Shown here one piece after another: positions 12,039 to 23,192 of a stretch of DNA of 64,000 nt. Origin of the DNA: Quercus robur (lineage: Eukaryota > Streptophyta > Magnoliopsida > Fagales > Fagaceae); assembly GCF_932294415.1 (NCBI RefSeq), contig NC_065538.1, forward strand, positions 75,307,834-75,371,833, written 5' to 3'. The notes under the pieces are model-generated. The model saw only the letters and a list, made by a program, of their open reading frames with translations. It did no database searches and was not told the origin of the DNA. Position 1 is the stretch's first letter. Each line of letters starts with the position of its first letter. The position numbers and the translations under genes were made by a program.

Positions 12039-12917
12039 AATTAAGATGTGTTTGGGGCCATTTTTTGACAAACCTAAAAACGAACCAAACCAAGTAAAAT
12101 AGGAGGCCCAACATTAAAGACTACCAGCCTAATGGGCTTGAGCCCATTGCACTTCCCTTTCTTTTGTCAAGCCCATGGAAAATTTAGGATGAAGAGGTAT
12201 TTTTCGGCTTATATATGGGACTAGATTAAAATTTATATTCTCCCATTTTGCCACAAATCTCATTGTTCAAAGTTGTGATCCTCTCAAGATCCACCAGCTA
12301 AAGCTAGCCCTCACTTCGTGTCTTCGTGTAAAAGGATTATCCACTTCGATGAGGGAATATCATGCTAAGATTCACCACATTTATATATATAGTAATAATT
12401 CTCAATTTTATGTATTATAAACTTTTGTGGGATGCGGTAGAACTAACCACGAAATTCATTGTGTTTTAACTTTATATATTATATATAATATACTATATAA
12501 TAAAAGTTGGCTGTTAAAATACGTGGTTATAATAAATAATAGCCTTTCCATCTGTCAAGTGTAAAATAAAAAAGCTCTCACCACACTATAAACCCGATAA
12601 CATTGTTAAGCTAATGTTACCACACATGAAACTCTATTACCAAATATTATTGTATTAAATTACTATTTCAATTAACATTTTATTATTAAATGTTTGAGTA
12701 TTTTTGAAGAAATTAAATATCACTATTTATTTTAAATTATTTTATTTATCTTTCCAAAAAAAAAAGTTTTGATACATGATAGGCTTCTATCAAGTGTCAA
12801 ATATATCATTTTTTTTTTTTTTTAAGTCATGCCCAACATAAGAAACTCCCACTTTTTGGTGGGATCTAAGAGAGGTTATGGTAGACAACCTCACCCTTAA
12901 TTTGTTTTGAAGAAACT

Positions 12918-14036
12918 TGTTGGGGAGATAAATACCTTGAGGAGACTCCTTGAATAGTTAATATAACATATTAAAACACACTTTAATTCAAAAAGCCTAA
13001 ACTCAATAGATATGTACTCAATTATGTTATATTAACCAATCATCATTATTCAATGTGGGACTTCACTTACAAATGTATACCCAACAATCTCCCCCACATA
13101 TGTGAGTCTTTACCTCTTTGTGGGCTTCAAGACCTCTCTGAAGGTCATGAATAAGTCCTACTCACTCCCTCTTGCCTAATGGGTCTTTTCCTTCACTAGT
13201 ACATCATCCATGGGTCTCCACGTGTCAATTCCGCACGTTTTTTTATCCTCCATGGGAACCTCACACCTCATCGTTGTCTAACACCATTGGCAATAATACT
13301 CCTTTGTTGGGCCTTTTTCCAAGATCGTTTGTGTGGGCTTTATAGGCTTTCTTTGGTGTAATATACCTTCCCCACTCCAACTGCGAAAGGGAACTACCTT
13401 GCTCCATTTGCAAAAAGGCTTCAAATACACACACCCAGTTCCCACTCCAGCTATGAAAGGAATCTCGATTACCTTGCCACATTTGCCTCACACCACCATG
13501 GGCTCTAATACCACTTGTTAGGGAAATAAACACCTTGGAGAGCTTCCTTAAGTAATTAATATAATATAAAGACATATTTTAACCCAAAAGGTCTAAACCC
13601 AATGGGTATGTCTTGTTACTACAGAAGGTTCAACATATTCTTGAATTGAAGAGGAATCTCATTTGTTGGGTTTTATGGAGCCTAATTGTGTTTGATCCGG
13701 ATTATGACCCAAACCGAATTAATATTGTTACAGTTTTGAATATGAGATTTTTTTAAGGCTTAGTCCATGGAGCGGAGGCATGGGCCATTATGAGTCCTGT
13801 GCATAGAATAGAAAAACTGTTGTTTTGGAGAGTACGGTTTGATGTAGTTTTTGAGAGAAAAACTTTACTGTTACATCTTGTATTTTTCCCTTAGAATAAT
13901 GAAATCTCTGTAACTACGTGGACGTAAAAATTGTCGAACCACGTAAATATTTTCTGGTGTAATTGTCTTCTTTGGTGCATATTTTTATCTATTTTTGCAT
14001 CTCACAAATCTGAAAACTTCATGATATTCCCCTTCA
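12918..14036 (-). mobile_element. Composite LTR-retrotransposon insertion (copia/TRIM-like)
   Basis: The insertion is bounded by AAACT on both sides (12913-12917 and 14037-14041) and is absent from copy A near 4693. The left LTR is 12918-13086 (TGTTGGGG...CCCAACA, 169 bp), followed by a C-rich tract that is a polypurine tract on the minus strand. The interior is only about 430 bp and non-coding. At 13501-13513 lies GGCTCTAATACCA, the complement of a copia-type initiator-Met primer site with one change. A related LTR starts at 13516 but stops matching near 13612. The rest, to 14036, looks like a different copia LTR end. Confidence 0.7.
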
Positions 14037-15860
14037 AAACTGATTCCCATACTCATACCCGCAACATGTCGCTTTTAGTGAAAGACACTTACCATTACAC
14101 CAAGACTTGTCCTCTTTCTATCACATATCTTAAGTTAATTTTTTATAAATTATTTTAAGGTTCTATTTCATTGACATTTGTACTATTTATTTTACTTTAC
14201 ATTGATTACTTTGTTGTTCCAACCAAAACTCATCACATCAATTAAAAAATCTCTCTACCAAAAATAAATCTCTATTATATATCTCTAGACTTGGCAAAAG
14301 AGATTGCGTTAGGCAAGTTCAGGCTTGACCGACTACGGACAGAAACATGTCAAACTAAAATTGATTACAATTTTTATGACCTTACTCAATCTTTGATGGG
14401 TCGGATCAACTTGATATCACTCTGTATTTTTTTACAGTAAATAAAGAAATAAAATAAACTTTTTTAAGAATAGGTTAAAATTTTTATTTATAATCTTCAA
14501 AGGAATCTACATTATCTGCTAATCAAACATAACAAGAGGAAAGGTTCTCTAAATGAACATTAATATTACAAGAAGATTCGTGAGGCCATCAAAATAGACA
14601 CTCTATTCCCATTTCTATGCACAAAAGCAAACTCTCAAGAGCAACAATTTGTCAAAAGTAATTGGATCTCTTAAATCAAATGACCAAACAAGGTGGTTAA
14701 TTTGGCAGTGGCCATTTTACATGACTTTGACAAACTCAGCATCATCACACTCACAGATGGAATCAAAAATACCAATCTTCTAGGAGAACTTGAAAGTCTA
14801 AATGGCTCCAAAATATAAGAATTTAGTCAGTTAATTACCAATGGCACTCGTGATTCGTGAACACAATGGACTTTCGGGAAAAATAGTTTAGGATCCCCCA
14901 AAAAAAAAAAACAATATAGGGGAGAAATAAAAACTAGATTCCAACTGACTTAAAATAGTACCGAAAGAAAAACATGAAAAGGACCACTATATATATATAT
15001 ATATTCTTTAAGACATAGCATCAAAAGGATAAAACACAAGAGATGTTTGTTAACGAAGATGAAAAAAAAAACATATGTGAAGATTTTTTTTTTAAAATAA
15101 AAATAAAAACAAGAATGAAATTACAAATTAAGAAAAGAAAAAAAAAATCATGAAATTCCTTACTTGTTAGTAGGCATTGAAGGGAAGAGACTTGAACATA
15201 TGGCAAGATAAAAAAAACTCTTGTATCAACTTTTTAAAATTAGAGATCTTGGAGGAGAAGAAGAGTTAAATTCTTTTGTTAAGATTTCACAAAGAGATGG
15301 TTTTGATATGAATTATTAGTCAGAGTGATCTAGTGAGAATAGAGGTCGAAACGAAAGAGAGAGAATCACGGGGTTAGGAAAAAAACTCTAAGACAAATAA
15401 AAAGAAACAACATATTATTTTTGTCTTCCTTTTTAATATAAAGAAAGAAAGCATATCGGCCAGCAATAGTATCTATTAATAAAACAACCACAATTATTTA
15501 TTTATATTATGCTAAACAAATGATTGATGAGATTAAACAAATGTGTATAATATTGTACACATTTGAAAAAAAAATGTACAATACTATTCTTTTTTTTATT
15601 ATATAGAATTATTGTACACATTTTTTTAATCTATAATGTAAATTTTTATTGAAATAACCATGTGTACTAATTTTCATAACTTTTCATAAAATAAGTTTCC
15701 CCTTTGATAAAACAAACATAAATGCCTCGTGTGAATTAATTATACATTGGACATAGACAGCAATATTAAAACCCTAGATGCCATCCCCCACGGCTTACCT
15801 TATTTGAATTTGAAACCCAATCCACCCTCCGAACCGTTCTTTCCCGCCACAACCTTCCAC

Positions 15861-15965
15861 TTTATAAACCACCTTAACCCTTCACTCATTTCTCATCAAC
15901 CACAAATATCATTCCCCAAACAAAACCCATCTCTCTCTCTCTCTCTCTCTCTCTAACCAGTAACC
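15861..15965 (+). promoter_or_regulatory. TATA box and CT-repeat leader of the 117-aa gene, copy B
   Basis: TATAAA at 15863-15868 and a CT run at about 15930-15953, ending ACCATG, equivalent to the copy A promoter. The foldback MITE upstream of copy A is missing here, so the two paralogues differ in upstream context. Confidence 0.65.
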
Positions 15966-16319
15966 ATGAAGGGAAGCCATAAGAACACCACTGGCAACAG
16001 TTATATGACAACAAAGAGAAAAAAAGGGTTTTATAGATATCTAAAGCCAGGAGCACTTGCCCAACTCAGGGATTCCAAAATCACAGCAAAGTGGCACCAA
16101 AAACTTGATCTCGAAGCCCACATGATCTCTTCTTTTCAACTTGCACTTCATGGTGCAACTCTGTCTTCGCCTTCATCGCCAAATCAAAACAACAACACGC
16201 CATACCCTAGTGATGCTGTCCCTTGTTTTGCTTCAAGGATCAATTACCACCCTCGGTGTCTACAGCGCAAAAAACTCATTGCAGTTAGACCAGTTTTTCA
16301 TGAGACCGACCCAGTATAG
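15966..16319 (+). CDS. Small plant protein of unknown function (copy B)
   Basis: A 117-codon intact paralogue of the 8009-8362 gene, made by the 9-10 kb tandem duplication. The six residue differences are at about positions 20 (E/K), 51 (T/A), 66 and 67 (PF/LS), 107 (T/R) and 116 (Q/P). The YRYLKPGALAQLRDSK core and the Cys/Arg-rich end are unchanged. The 3' flank is also alike up to about 16800. No function can be assigned. Confidence 0.75.
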   Translation: MKGSHKNTTGNSYMTTKRKKGFYRYLKPGALAQLRDSKITAKWHQKLDLEAHMISSFQLALHGATLSSPSSPNQNNNTPYPSDAVPCFASRINYHPRCLQRKKLIAVRPVFHETDPV

Positions 16320-17058
16320 TCACAGAGGTTGTTCTTGTACTGTTGTACAAGCCTGAAGGCTTTTGTTGATGTAGTGGATGATAATATCTTTACTGGTCTT
16401 GCCCTAATTTTTGTAAATTCTTTGTTTTTTTTTTTTGGTTGCTGTTACCCTAGTTTTTGCAAGGAGGATTTATATGCCTGATGGCTCTTGTTGATGTATT
16501 TGATGATGTTTCTTGACACAATAATTTGTGGGTTTTATTTATTTATTATTATTAAAGTCATGAGGACTATTTTTTAATAGATAATCTGAACTGATTATGG
16601 AATTGGAATTCACTATTGTGGATTTGGATCTATGCCTTGCATTCAGTTTGGATTTATGTTTGGTTTGATCATAAGAAGTAAGAGAGAATTTCAAAGTTTT
16701 TTTTCTTTCTTTCTTATATTAATCTTTTCTAAAACTACTAGGTTATATAACTGCGTTAGCACAACAAATGAATCATTAATTTACACAGATAATGTAGTAA
16801 ATAGTTTATCACGGTTAATAACGATCAATAACTATAGCAGACATGAACTGCTAATACCGAATTACCTTTCATGAATAATGTATACTTTGATGATTTGATC
16901 CATTTTTGGATAAAAATTAAAACAAATTGCTTTAGAATTTGCAGTTAGTGAAAGGGATTAATTGATTTACATAATATGTTCCTCTATATAGTATAAGGTA
17001 ATTAGATCTAAATTATAATTAAGATTCTTATGATTAATTTGGGTGTTATATATTGTAG

Positions 17059-17160
17059 GGGTCAGACTGGTTAAAAAATTGCTGCACTCCATCTATCTTG
17101 TGAGGAAAGCGGTTGAAGAAGATATATTTGGGAGAAACCAATAGAGGGGAAGAGGGAAAG
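17059..17160 (+). other. Possible exon in copy B (unassigned)
   Basis: This 102-bp stretch follows an acceptor-like TATATATTGTAG and precedes a strong donor GTAAGTAAG. One frame encodes about 27 residues (starting VRLVKKLLHSIYLV) before a stop. It could be a downstream exon of a transcript from the 15966 gene, or chance. Copy A lacks the segment. Confidence 0.25.
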
Positions 17161-17959
17161 GTAAGTAAGATTTTTTTTTTAACAATTAAAAATATATTCT
17201 TTTTTTTTCCCTTTTAAAAATATTCTTTTTATTTCCTCATTTCGATACCTTGAAAGGCCCATATTGAAATTAGAACGTTTTAGTTCCAGTTGAGTATGAA
17301 ATGTTACTTACATACATCTAGATTTCTTACTAGCATTTTTTATGTTCTTATATATTATAAGTGTTCTCTTTGTGTGTCCATTATTGGTTTGAATCTCTTT
17401 ACTGGCTCGTGCTCTAGTGGTTTGCAAATGTTAATTTCTATATCCAAGCAAGCATAGATTGAAGGAATTTTCTTTCATGATTTTAAAATTTTACAAATGT
17501 TAACTTTCTATCGGTTATCTTCTCTTTCAATAAATTTTCATTTGAAGTTTGAACCAAAATAAGCTACATACAGGTAGTAAGAAAAACAAGTGCATATGAA
17601 TGAAGTTTGTATTCTTCATATAGTGCTTTATGAAAACAAGTGCAGTTTTTTGTTAAAAATATTATTTCTGATAAAAACAATAATCATGCACTTTATTAGT
17701 GCTTTTTCGTTACTCTATAGTCTATACCATTTTGCGAACTGCATTATTTTGTTCTTGCAGATTGACTACAATTTTATCTGTTGTTATAGTCACTGGTTAA
17801 TCAATCTCCTCCACTGATCTAGTCAAAAATCTAAGCAAGGCATGTCTTATTCACTATGCTTAATTTCAGCTGCAAATTAGTGAATCATTACTTCATGTTG
17901 CAAATTCTTGAATTGTTATATAAGTTTTATGGTAAAATACACATTCATTACTATTTTAG

Positions 17960-19780
17960 TGTACTTTTCAGATAATGCAAATGGTTATGCACTGGTAAGA
18001 TCTTTGAATGTTGATTACAAAAGCATGTTTTGAAGTTATAGGGTTGTTCTTGAACTTGTTTACCTCCAAATTAATGATAGCATGCTTAATAACCAAGAGA
18101 TTGCATATCACATAGAGAAACAAAGATTTAGTATCCTTACAACTTATACAGAAGTATTTTGTGCTTGATCTTGTTTGGCTAAGTATTGATATCATTTAAC
18201 ATAAGCAATTAAGGTTTTATATTTGAGTTAAAGTTCTAAGTCCGTCATTTTCTTGGGTTAGTTTACAAATTTCTAAAATTCTATTTTTATATGTTTAGTA
18301 ACTCTTTGATTTACATTATATTGTCTGTGCAACCTATGGTAATTTAAACATAAGATCAGAATATGCATTTTGAAGATCTGAAAATATGACTTTGAGTTGA
18401 ACTTTTAACATCTGGAATAGAATGATATTTCAAGTTTTTCTTTGTAATCTTAGTTTGAATTGAGAGTTTCATATTTGGATGAAGTTCGAGAGAATGACTT
18501 TGCATGGCTGTGTCATGTGACCTAGATTCTGTTTTTGTTTGCCTTATGTGGATTAATCAACGATGATAAACATAATAGCAATATAATTAATGTGAATAGC
18601 ACAAAAGGTAATTACTCGTTTATGTGTAAACCTTTATAAAAAGTAAACACTAATGCTAGCTACGTCTCAAATTAGCATTTTGTTTATTTCCTTGTGTATG
18701 CTGACACTATCATTTTGTAAAGTTTGCATAAATTAATATGTTAACTAATTTTGTATCAAGTTTTCATTAATTTTCATAATCCACTGTTAATTAATAGACA
18801 TCAAATGTTTGCATCAGTAATAGGCAAAAACATATACCTCATTAGTGGTTTAAATGGTTGTATTTTAAGTTTTATTATTTTTAATATACTTTTCATTGAT
18901 GATATGAATGTTTATGCACTGGCAATATCTTTAAAAATTGGCCACAGGCCAGTTTTGAGGTTTGAAGGTTGTGCTTGAAGCTAGTTAACCACCAAAAGAT
19001 AGCATGTTCCATAAGATGATTTAGTATCCTTACTACTTGTACAAAAGTATCGTTTGCTTGATCCTGTTTGGCTAATTATTCATACAACTTAAACAAAAGA
19101 AATTAAGGTTTAGGTTTATTTGAGTTGAGGTTCTAAGTCTGTCATTGTCTTGGTTTAGTTTCTGCAAATTTCTAAAGTTTAGCTTTTCTGTGTTTATTAA
19201 CTCTAAAATTTACATTATGTTGTCTATGCAACTTATGATTTAAGCATAAGATCAGGATATACATATTGAAGTTTTGAAAATATGATTTTGAGTTGAACTT
19301 TTAACATGGGGAATAGAATTGATATTTTGAGTTTTTTTTGGTAATCATAGTTTGAATTGAGAGTTCCATATTTGAATGAAGTTTGAGAAGATGACTTTTA
19401 TGCTACCGTTTTTCATATGACCTAGATTTTTTTTCCTAATGTAGATTAATATTAATCAATAATGACAAACATAATAGTAATATAATTAATATGAACAGCA
19501 TAGAAGGTATGTTGATTAAATGTTCGTGCATATATAAAAAAAATAAACACTATCGCAGGCTAGATCTCAAATTACCATTTTGTTAATGTTATCACCTTGA
19601 AAATGCTGAGATTATTATATTGTAAAGTTCACATAAATTAAGAGATCTCAACTGTTTATATCAAGCTTAGATTAATTTGCATTATACACTGTTAATAGAC
19701 ATCAAATGTTTGCAACAGTAATAGACAGAAACATATACTGCATCAGTGGTTTTATTGGTTGTATTTAAGTGTTCTGGTTC
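17960..19780. repeat. Two tandem units of about 0.9 kb
   Basis: The markers GGTTATGCACTGG (near 17980) and GTTTATGCACTGG (near 18909) are about 0.93 kb apart. CATCAAATGTTTGCA occurs near 18799 and again near 19701. A single related unit ends copy A (8838-9414). The units are AT-rich with no convincing gene; a 75-codon frame inside is not supported. Confidence 0.75.
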
Positions 19781-19827
19781 AGCCTTAGCAACATAGGCTT
19801 TTTACTCTTAAAAAAATTCCAAATAAG

Positions 19828-19879
<52 letters not shown>

Positions 19880-21256
19880 AGCATGTATTGACTTGGTTGG
19901 GAATTTTAAAATATTTCTTTCTTTCTGGTTACATAATTAGTTCCATTTATGCTTCTTTTATTGTCAGAAAACTGAAATCATAAGAGTTGCTATATTTATA
20001 AGGACTTTTAGGGAGACTTTCAGTTTTGATAGATAGGTTTCCTCTTAACTTGCTGAAAACAGAATACAACAAATGAACTCTTTTGAGGATTTAGTACACA
20101 TGGAATTAGATATAGATAGCCCAGACTTTTGGAATTATATAGATAATTTACTTTTTTCTTTCTATGGTCTTTAAATTTAATAACAAAGAGAATTATAAAC
20201 TATTTATTTTATACAGTTGGATGGAGAGTATTCCATTCTAAGCTAAACATTGCAGAGCCACACAAGCGAACACCAGTGAACAATCTAAGGACCAATTCAC
20301 AGAAGTGGGAGATGATGATAGAGATTTAGGTATCACCTCTTATTACTTCATAGCTATACAATCAAAAGGATTTGAGGCCAAACAAACACATGATAAATAA
20401 CCAAATTAGGTTAGAAACATTTATGAAAGTCCTGCTTTATGGAAGAGGAAATGTTTGAATTGAACACTAGGATCACTTCTGAGATGTTTTTATAGGAAGT
20501 ACATGCTAAACCTCCTTATGTATTATGAATTTTAGAGAACCTTATTGGTAAATTGCTTCCCTCACCTTCAATTCTTAATTGGATAGAATTGTGGCCTGAT
20601 ATGCCATAAGATTACTAAAGTGCATTCTCTGATTGCTACACTAATGGTGGCATATTTAGAAAGATCATCCTAAGTTAACTGTGAATAAATTGATTCTGCT
20701 GTGTCACAAGTTAAAGGAATCAAGTTAAACTAATAGTGAAATTCCAATTTCAGAATATGTTTGTCATTAGTAATACTGAAACTCAGTCTTCAACATCAAC
20801 CCTGTTTGGGCACTATGCATAATAATAGCCATTTCATATTATGAAAGCCATAGAGTAAATGAATTATACTAACAAGAACCAACATGTGGGATATATCAAT
20901 TATCAAGTGACCATGGAAATTAATAAGAGCTGCAATAACACAGCAATGTACAGTTATTGCATAGATTATAACTCAGCGTACCATGCAATGAGAATTTCAA
21001 ATAATACAAGTTTATAATGGTAGAAAAAAAAATGACATAAAAAAAAAAAAAAAAAAAAAGTAGAATATTGCTCCTATGTTCCAAAATACATTGCAGTTCT
21101 CATTGTGCACAAAGTTCATACGCATGAGAATTACAATGAAAAAGTGTAAATTCTGAATAACTGTTCTTAAACAAGCATATTTGAATAAATTAAGAAACCC
21201 CCATAAAAGTACCTACTAAGAAGCAAACTGTGGGGGACACAAGAACCAGGGTTTCA
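19781..21256. other. Intergenic DNA 3' of atpC
   Basis: AT-rich sequence with a CT/CA microsatellite near 19829-19880 and an A run near 21040. The part next to the atpC stop codon (below 21256) should hold its 3' untranslated region. I see no other gene. Confidence 0.5.
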
Positions 21257-22381
21257 CTAGATTTGAGCATTGGCACCAGCAACAATCTCCAATATCTCGC
21301 CTGTAATTTTGGCCTGGCGCTGCCTATTGTAGACCATAGACAGGGACTTCTTTAGCTCAGATGCATTATCAGATGCACTGCTCATGGCACTCATCCTAGC
21401 AGCAAGCTCACTCGCTAGTGATTCCTGCAATGCCCTCAAAATCTGACTGTTCAAATAGAGAGGCAACAAAGCATCAAGAATCTGAACTGGGTCCTGCTCA
21501 AACTGCAAAATTGGTGAGAAATCTACTGTCTCAGTCCTCACAACATCTCTCTCCACTGTCAATTTCCCCTCCCTAGTTGTTAGCCTGAAAAACTCATCCT
21601 CAGCAGCATCCACACATGTTCCATTTATATCACAAATCTCTCCCTTTGGTGAGAGTGGAAGCAAGGTATGAATAACTGGACTAGACTTAACCAAAGACAC
21701 AAACTTGGTGTACAAAAGCTCAACTTTATCAACCTCCTCACTAACAAAGAATGAGAAAACATCATCAGCAATAGCCTGAGCTTCTTTAGCAGTAGGAAGT
21801 GAACCACCCTCAAGAAACTTATCAACCGGAATATAAGGCCTCCTGCGGAAGTAAGAATTACCCTTTTTACCAACACTAATAACAGTATAATCAAGACCAA
21901 GATCCTTCAATTCAGCAATCCTTGCCTCAGCTTTTTTGATGAGTAGATTGTTGAAATTACCACAAAGACCCCTATCACCAGTGACAACAACCAAAGCAAC
22001 CTTCTTGACAGGCCTAACCTTTGTAAGAGGGACATCTACATCATCAGTTTGTAGCTGCTCATTGATGTTGTAAAGTACTTCTACAAGAGTTTCTGAGAAA
22101 GGCCTGCCATTAACAACAGCTTCTTGTGCTCTCCTGACTTTAGCAGCAGCAACAAGCTTCATAGCCTCAGTGATCTTCTGTGTGTTCTTTACAGAATCAA
22201 TACGCTCTCTGAGCTCACGGAGACCACAATGGATTGGAGTTACAGATCGAGAAGGATTGCAAGAGGTTGAGTTATGAGAAGGAACCTGAAAAGGGTTGAG
22301 GAAAGAACGGAAGGAAAGTGCAGATGCATCAGAAAGGGAAGGTTTTGAGGACACCCACATTGTTAAATTTGAGCAAGACAT
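21257..22381 (-). CDS. atpC: ATP synthase gamma subunit, chloroplastic
   Basis: A 374-codon intronless gene for the rotary shaft of chloroplast F1 (CF1), encoded in the nucleus and imported. The first 50 or so residues are Ser/Thr-rich and poor in acidic residues, as in a transit peptide. The mature protein begins near residue 54 with LRELRERIDSVKNTQKITEA, the conserved N-terminal coiled-coil helix. VTGDRGLCGNFN lies near 134-145. The plant/green-algal redox loop is present, with Cys250 and Cys256 in GEICDINGTCVDAAEDE; reduction of this pair by thioredoxin in light releases CF1 from inhibition. The C-terminal helix ends near 374 (MVYNRQRQAKITGEI...). Length and motifs match the family throughout and there are no breaks. 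Transcription runs leftward. Confidence 0.97.
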   Translation of the reverse strand: MSCSNLTMWVSSKPSLSDASALSFRSFLNPFQVPSHNSTSCNPSRSVTPIHCGLRELRERIDSVKNTQKITEAMKLVAAAKVRRAQEAVVNGRPFSETLVEVLYNINEQLQTDDVDVPLTKVRPVKKVALVVVTGDRGLCGNFNNLLIKKAEARIAELKDLGLDYTVISVGKKGNSYFRRRPYIPVDKFLEGGSLPTAKEAQAIADDVFSFFVSEEVDKVELLYTKFVSLVKSSPVIHTLLPLSPKGEICDINGTCVDAAEDEFFRLTTREGKLTVERDVVRTETVDFSPILQFEQDPVQILDALLPLYLNSQILRALQESLASELAARMSAMSSASDNASELKKSLSMVYNRQRQAKITGEILEIVAGANAQI

Positions 22382-22700
22382 GGTTTTAATGGAGGTTTTT
22401 GAGCTATGGAGGGACTAACGATGGGGAGAGAAAGAGGGTCTGCTATGTGGGTTTGGTTTTTTCTTTTTGTGAAGTCTTATCTTCATGTTGTTGTTTCTGG
22501 TGTTAGAGGAAATGAGTGGAGGGAAAGGGAGAGAGTGGATGAGGTTTTGGGATAAGGATTTTGACCGTTGGAAATTGCTTGGGCAGGATTTTGATTCTTA
22601 TTTTATCTTTTAATTCATGGTGGGATCCTGTCTTATGTGGCATCATCTGATTGGGGGGTATTGGTCTCTGACTCTCTGTTACATGAGATGAGAGGTTCCT
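22382..22700 (-). promoter_or_regulatory. Likely atpC 5' UTR and promoter
   Basis: This lies immediately upstream of the atpC ATG on the minus strand. The + strand has a GATAAG (I-box-like) word near 22552 and ATTGG (CCAAT on the minus strand) near 22650. Both word types are common in light-regulated plant promoters, but they are short and may be chance. No clear TATA box was found. Confidence 0.35.
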
Positions 22701-22806
22701 AATAAATAAAAAAGAAGGTATATGCGGCTATGCGACTGGGATACTTTCTCTGAGCCAAATTGAGTTCAGTACTGTGTTTCTTTGTTCATTTGGGATTCAG
22801 CAGTAA

Positions 22807-23192
22807 CCAGTAAATGTAGAAAGTAAAACATAGCTCTCAAATAGTAATAACTAGATAAAGCCGTCATTCTCATATGTTGTTAAATGTAGAAAGTAAAACA
22901 TAGCTCTTGAATAGTAATAACTAGAGAAAGCAGTCATTCTCTGAGCCAAGTGCTAGTTTGTTAGATTTAGCTCAACTAACACCTTTTTATTTGAGTCTCC
23001 CGTTGTAACTATTGAATTTATCAAAAATAAGAATTAATGGTTTGTTACAAGGATTTGATATGTTGTTGTTTTTTGATAATCCGAGTGCTAGTTTGTTAGA
23101 TTTAACTCAGCTGACATCTTTTTATTTGAGTCTCCCGTTGTAACTATTAAATTTATCAAAAATAAGAATTTATGGTTTGCTACAAGGATTTG
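22807..23192. repeat. Two short tandem duplications
   Basis: A roughly 68-bp unit (TAAATGTAGAAAGTAAAACA...) occurs near 22812 and 22881. Just downstream, a roughly 115-bp unit (AGTGCTAGTTTGTTAGATTT...) occurs near 22949 and 23085. The copies differ by a few bases. Confidence 0.8.

Larger units (their letters stand above)
9415..19440. repeat. Large tandem duplication, copy B
   Basis: Direct repeat of copy A. It carries the second 117-codon gene, a Harbinger-like element, a poly-A retro-insertion and a composite LTR insertion that copy A lacks. It also holds about 2 kb (16820-18830) missing from copy A, which may be a deletion in A or an expansion in B of the 0.9-kb tandem repeats. The right edge is approximate. 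Confidence 0.82.
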
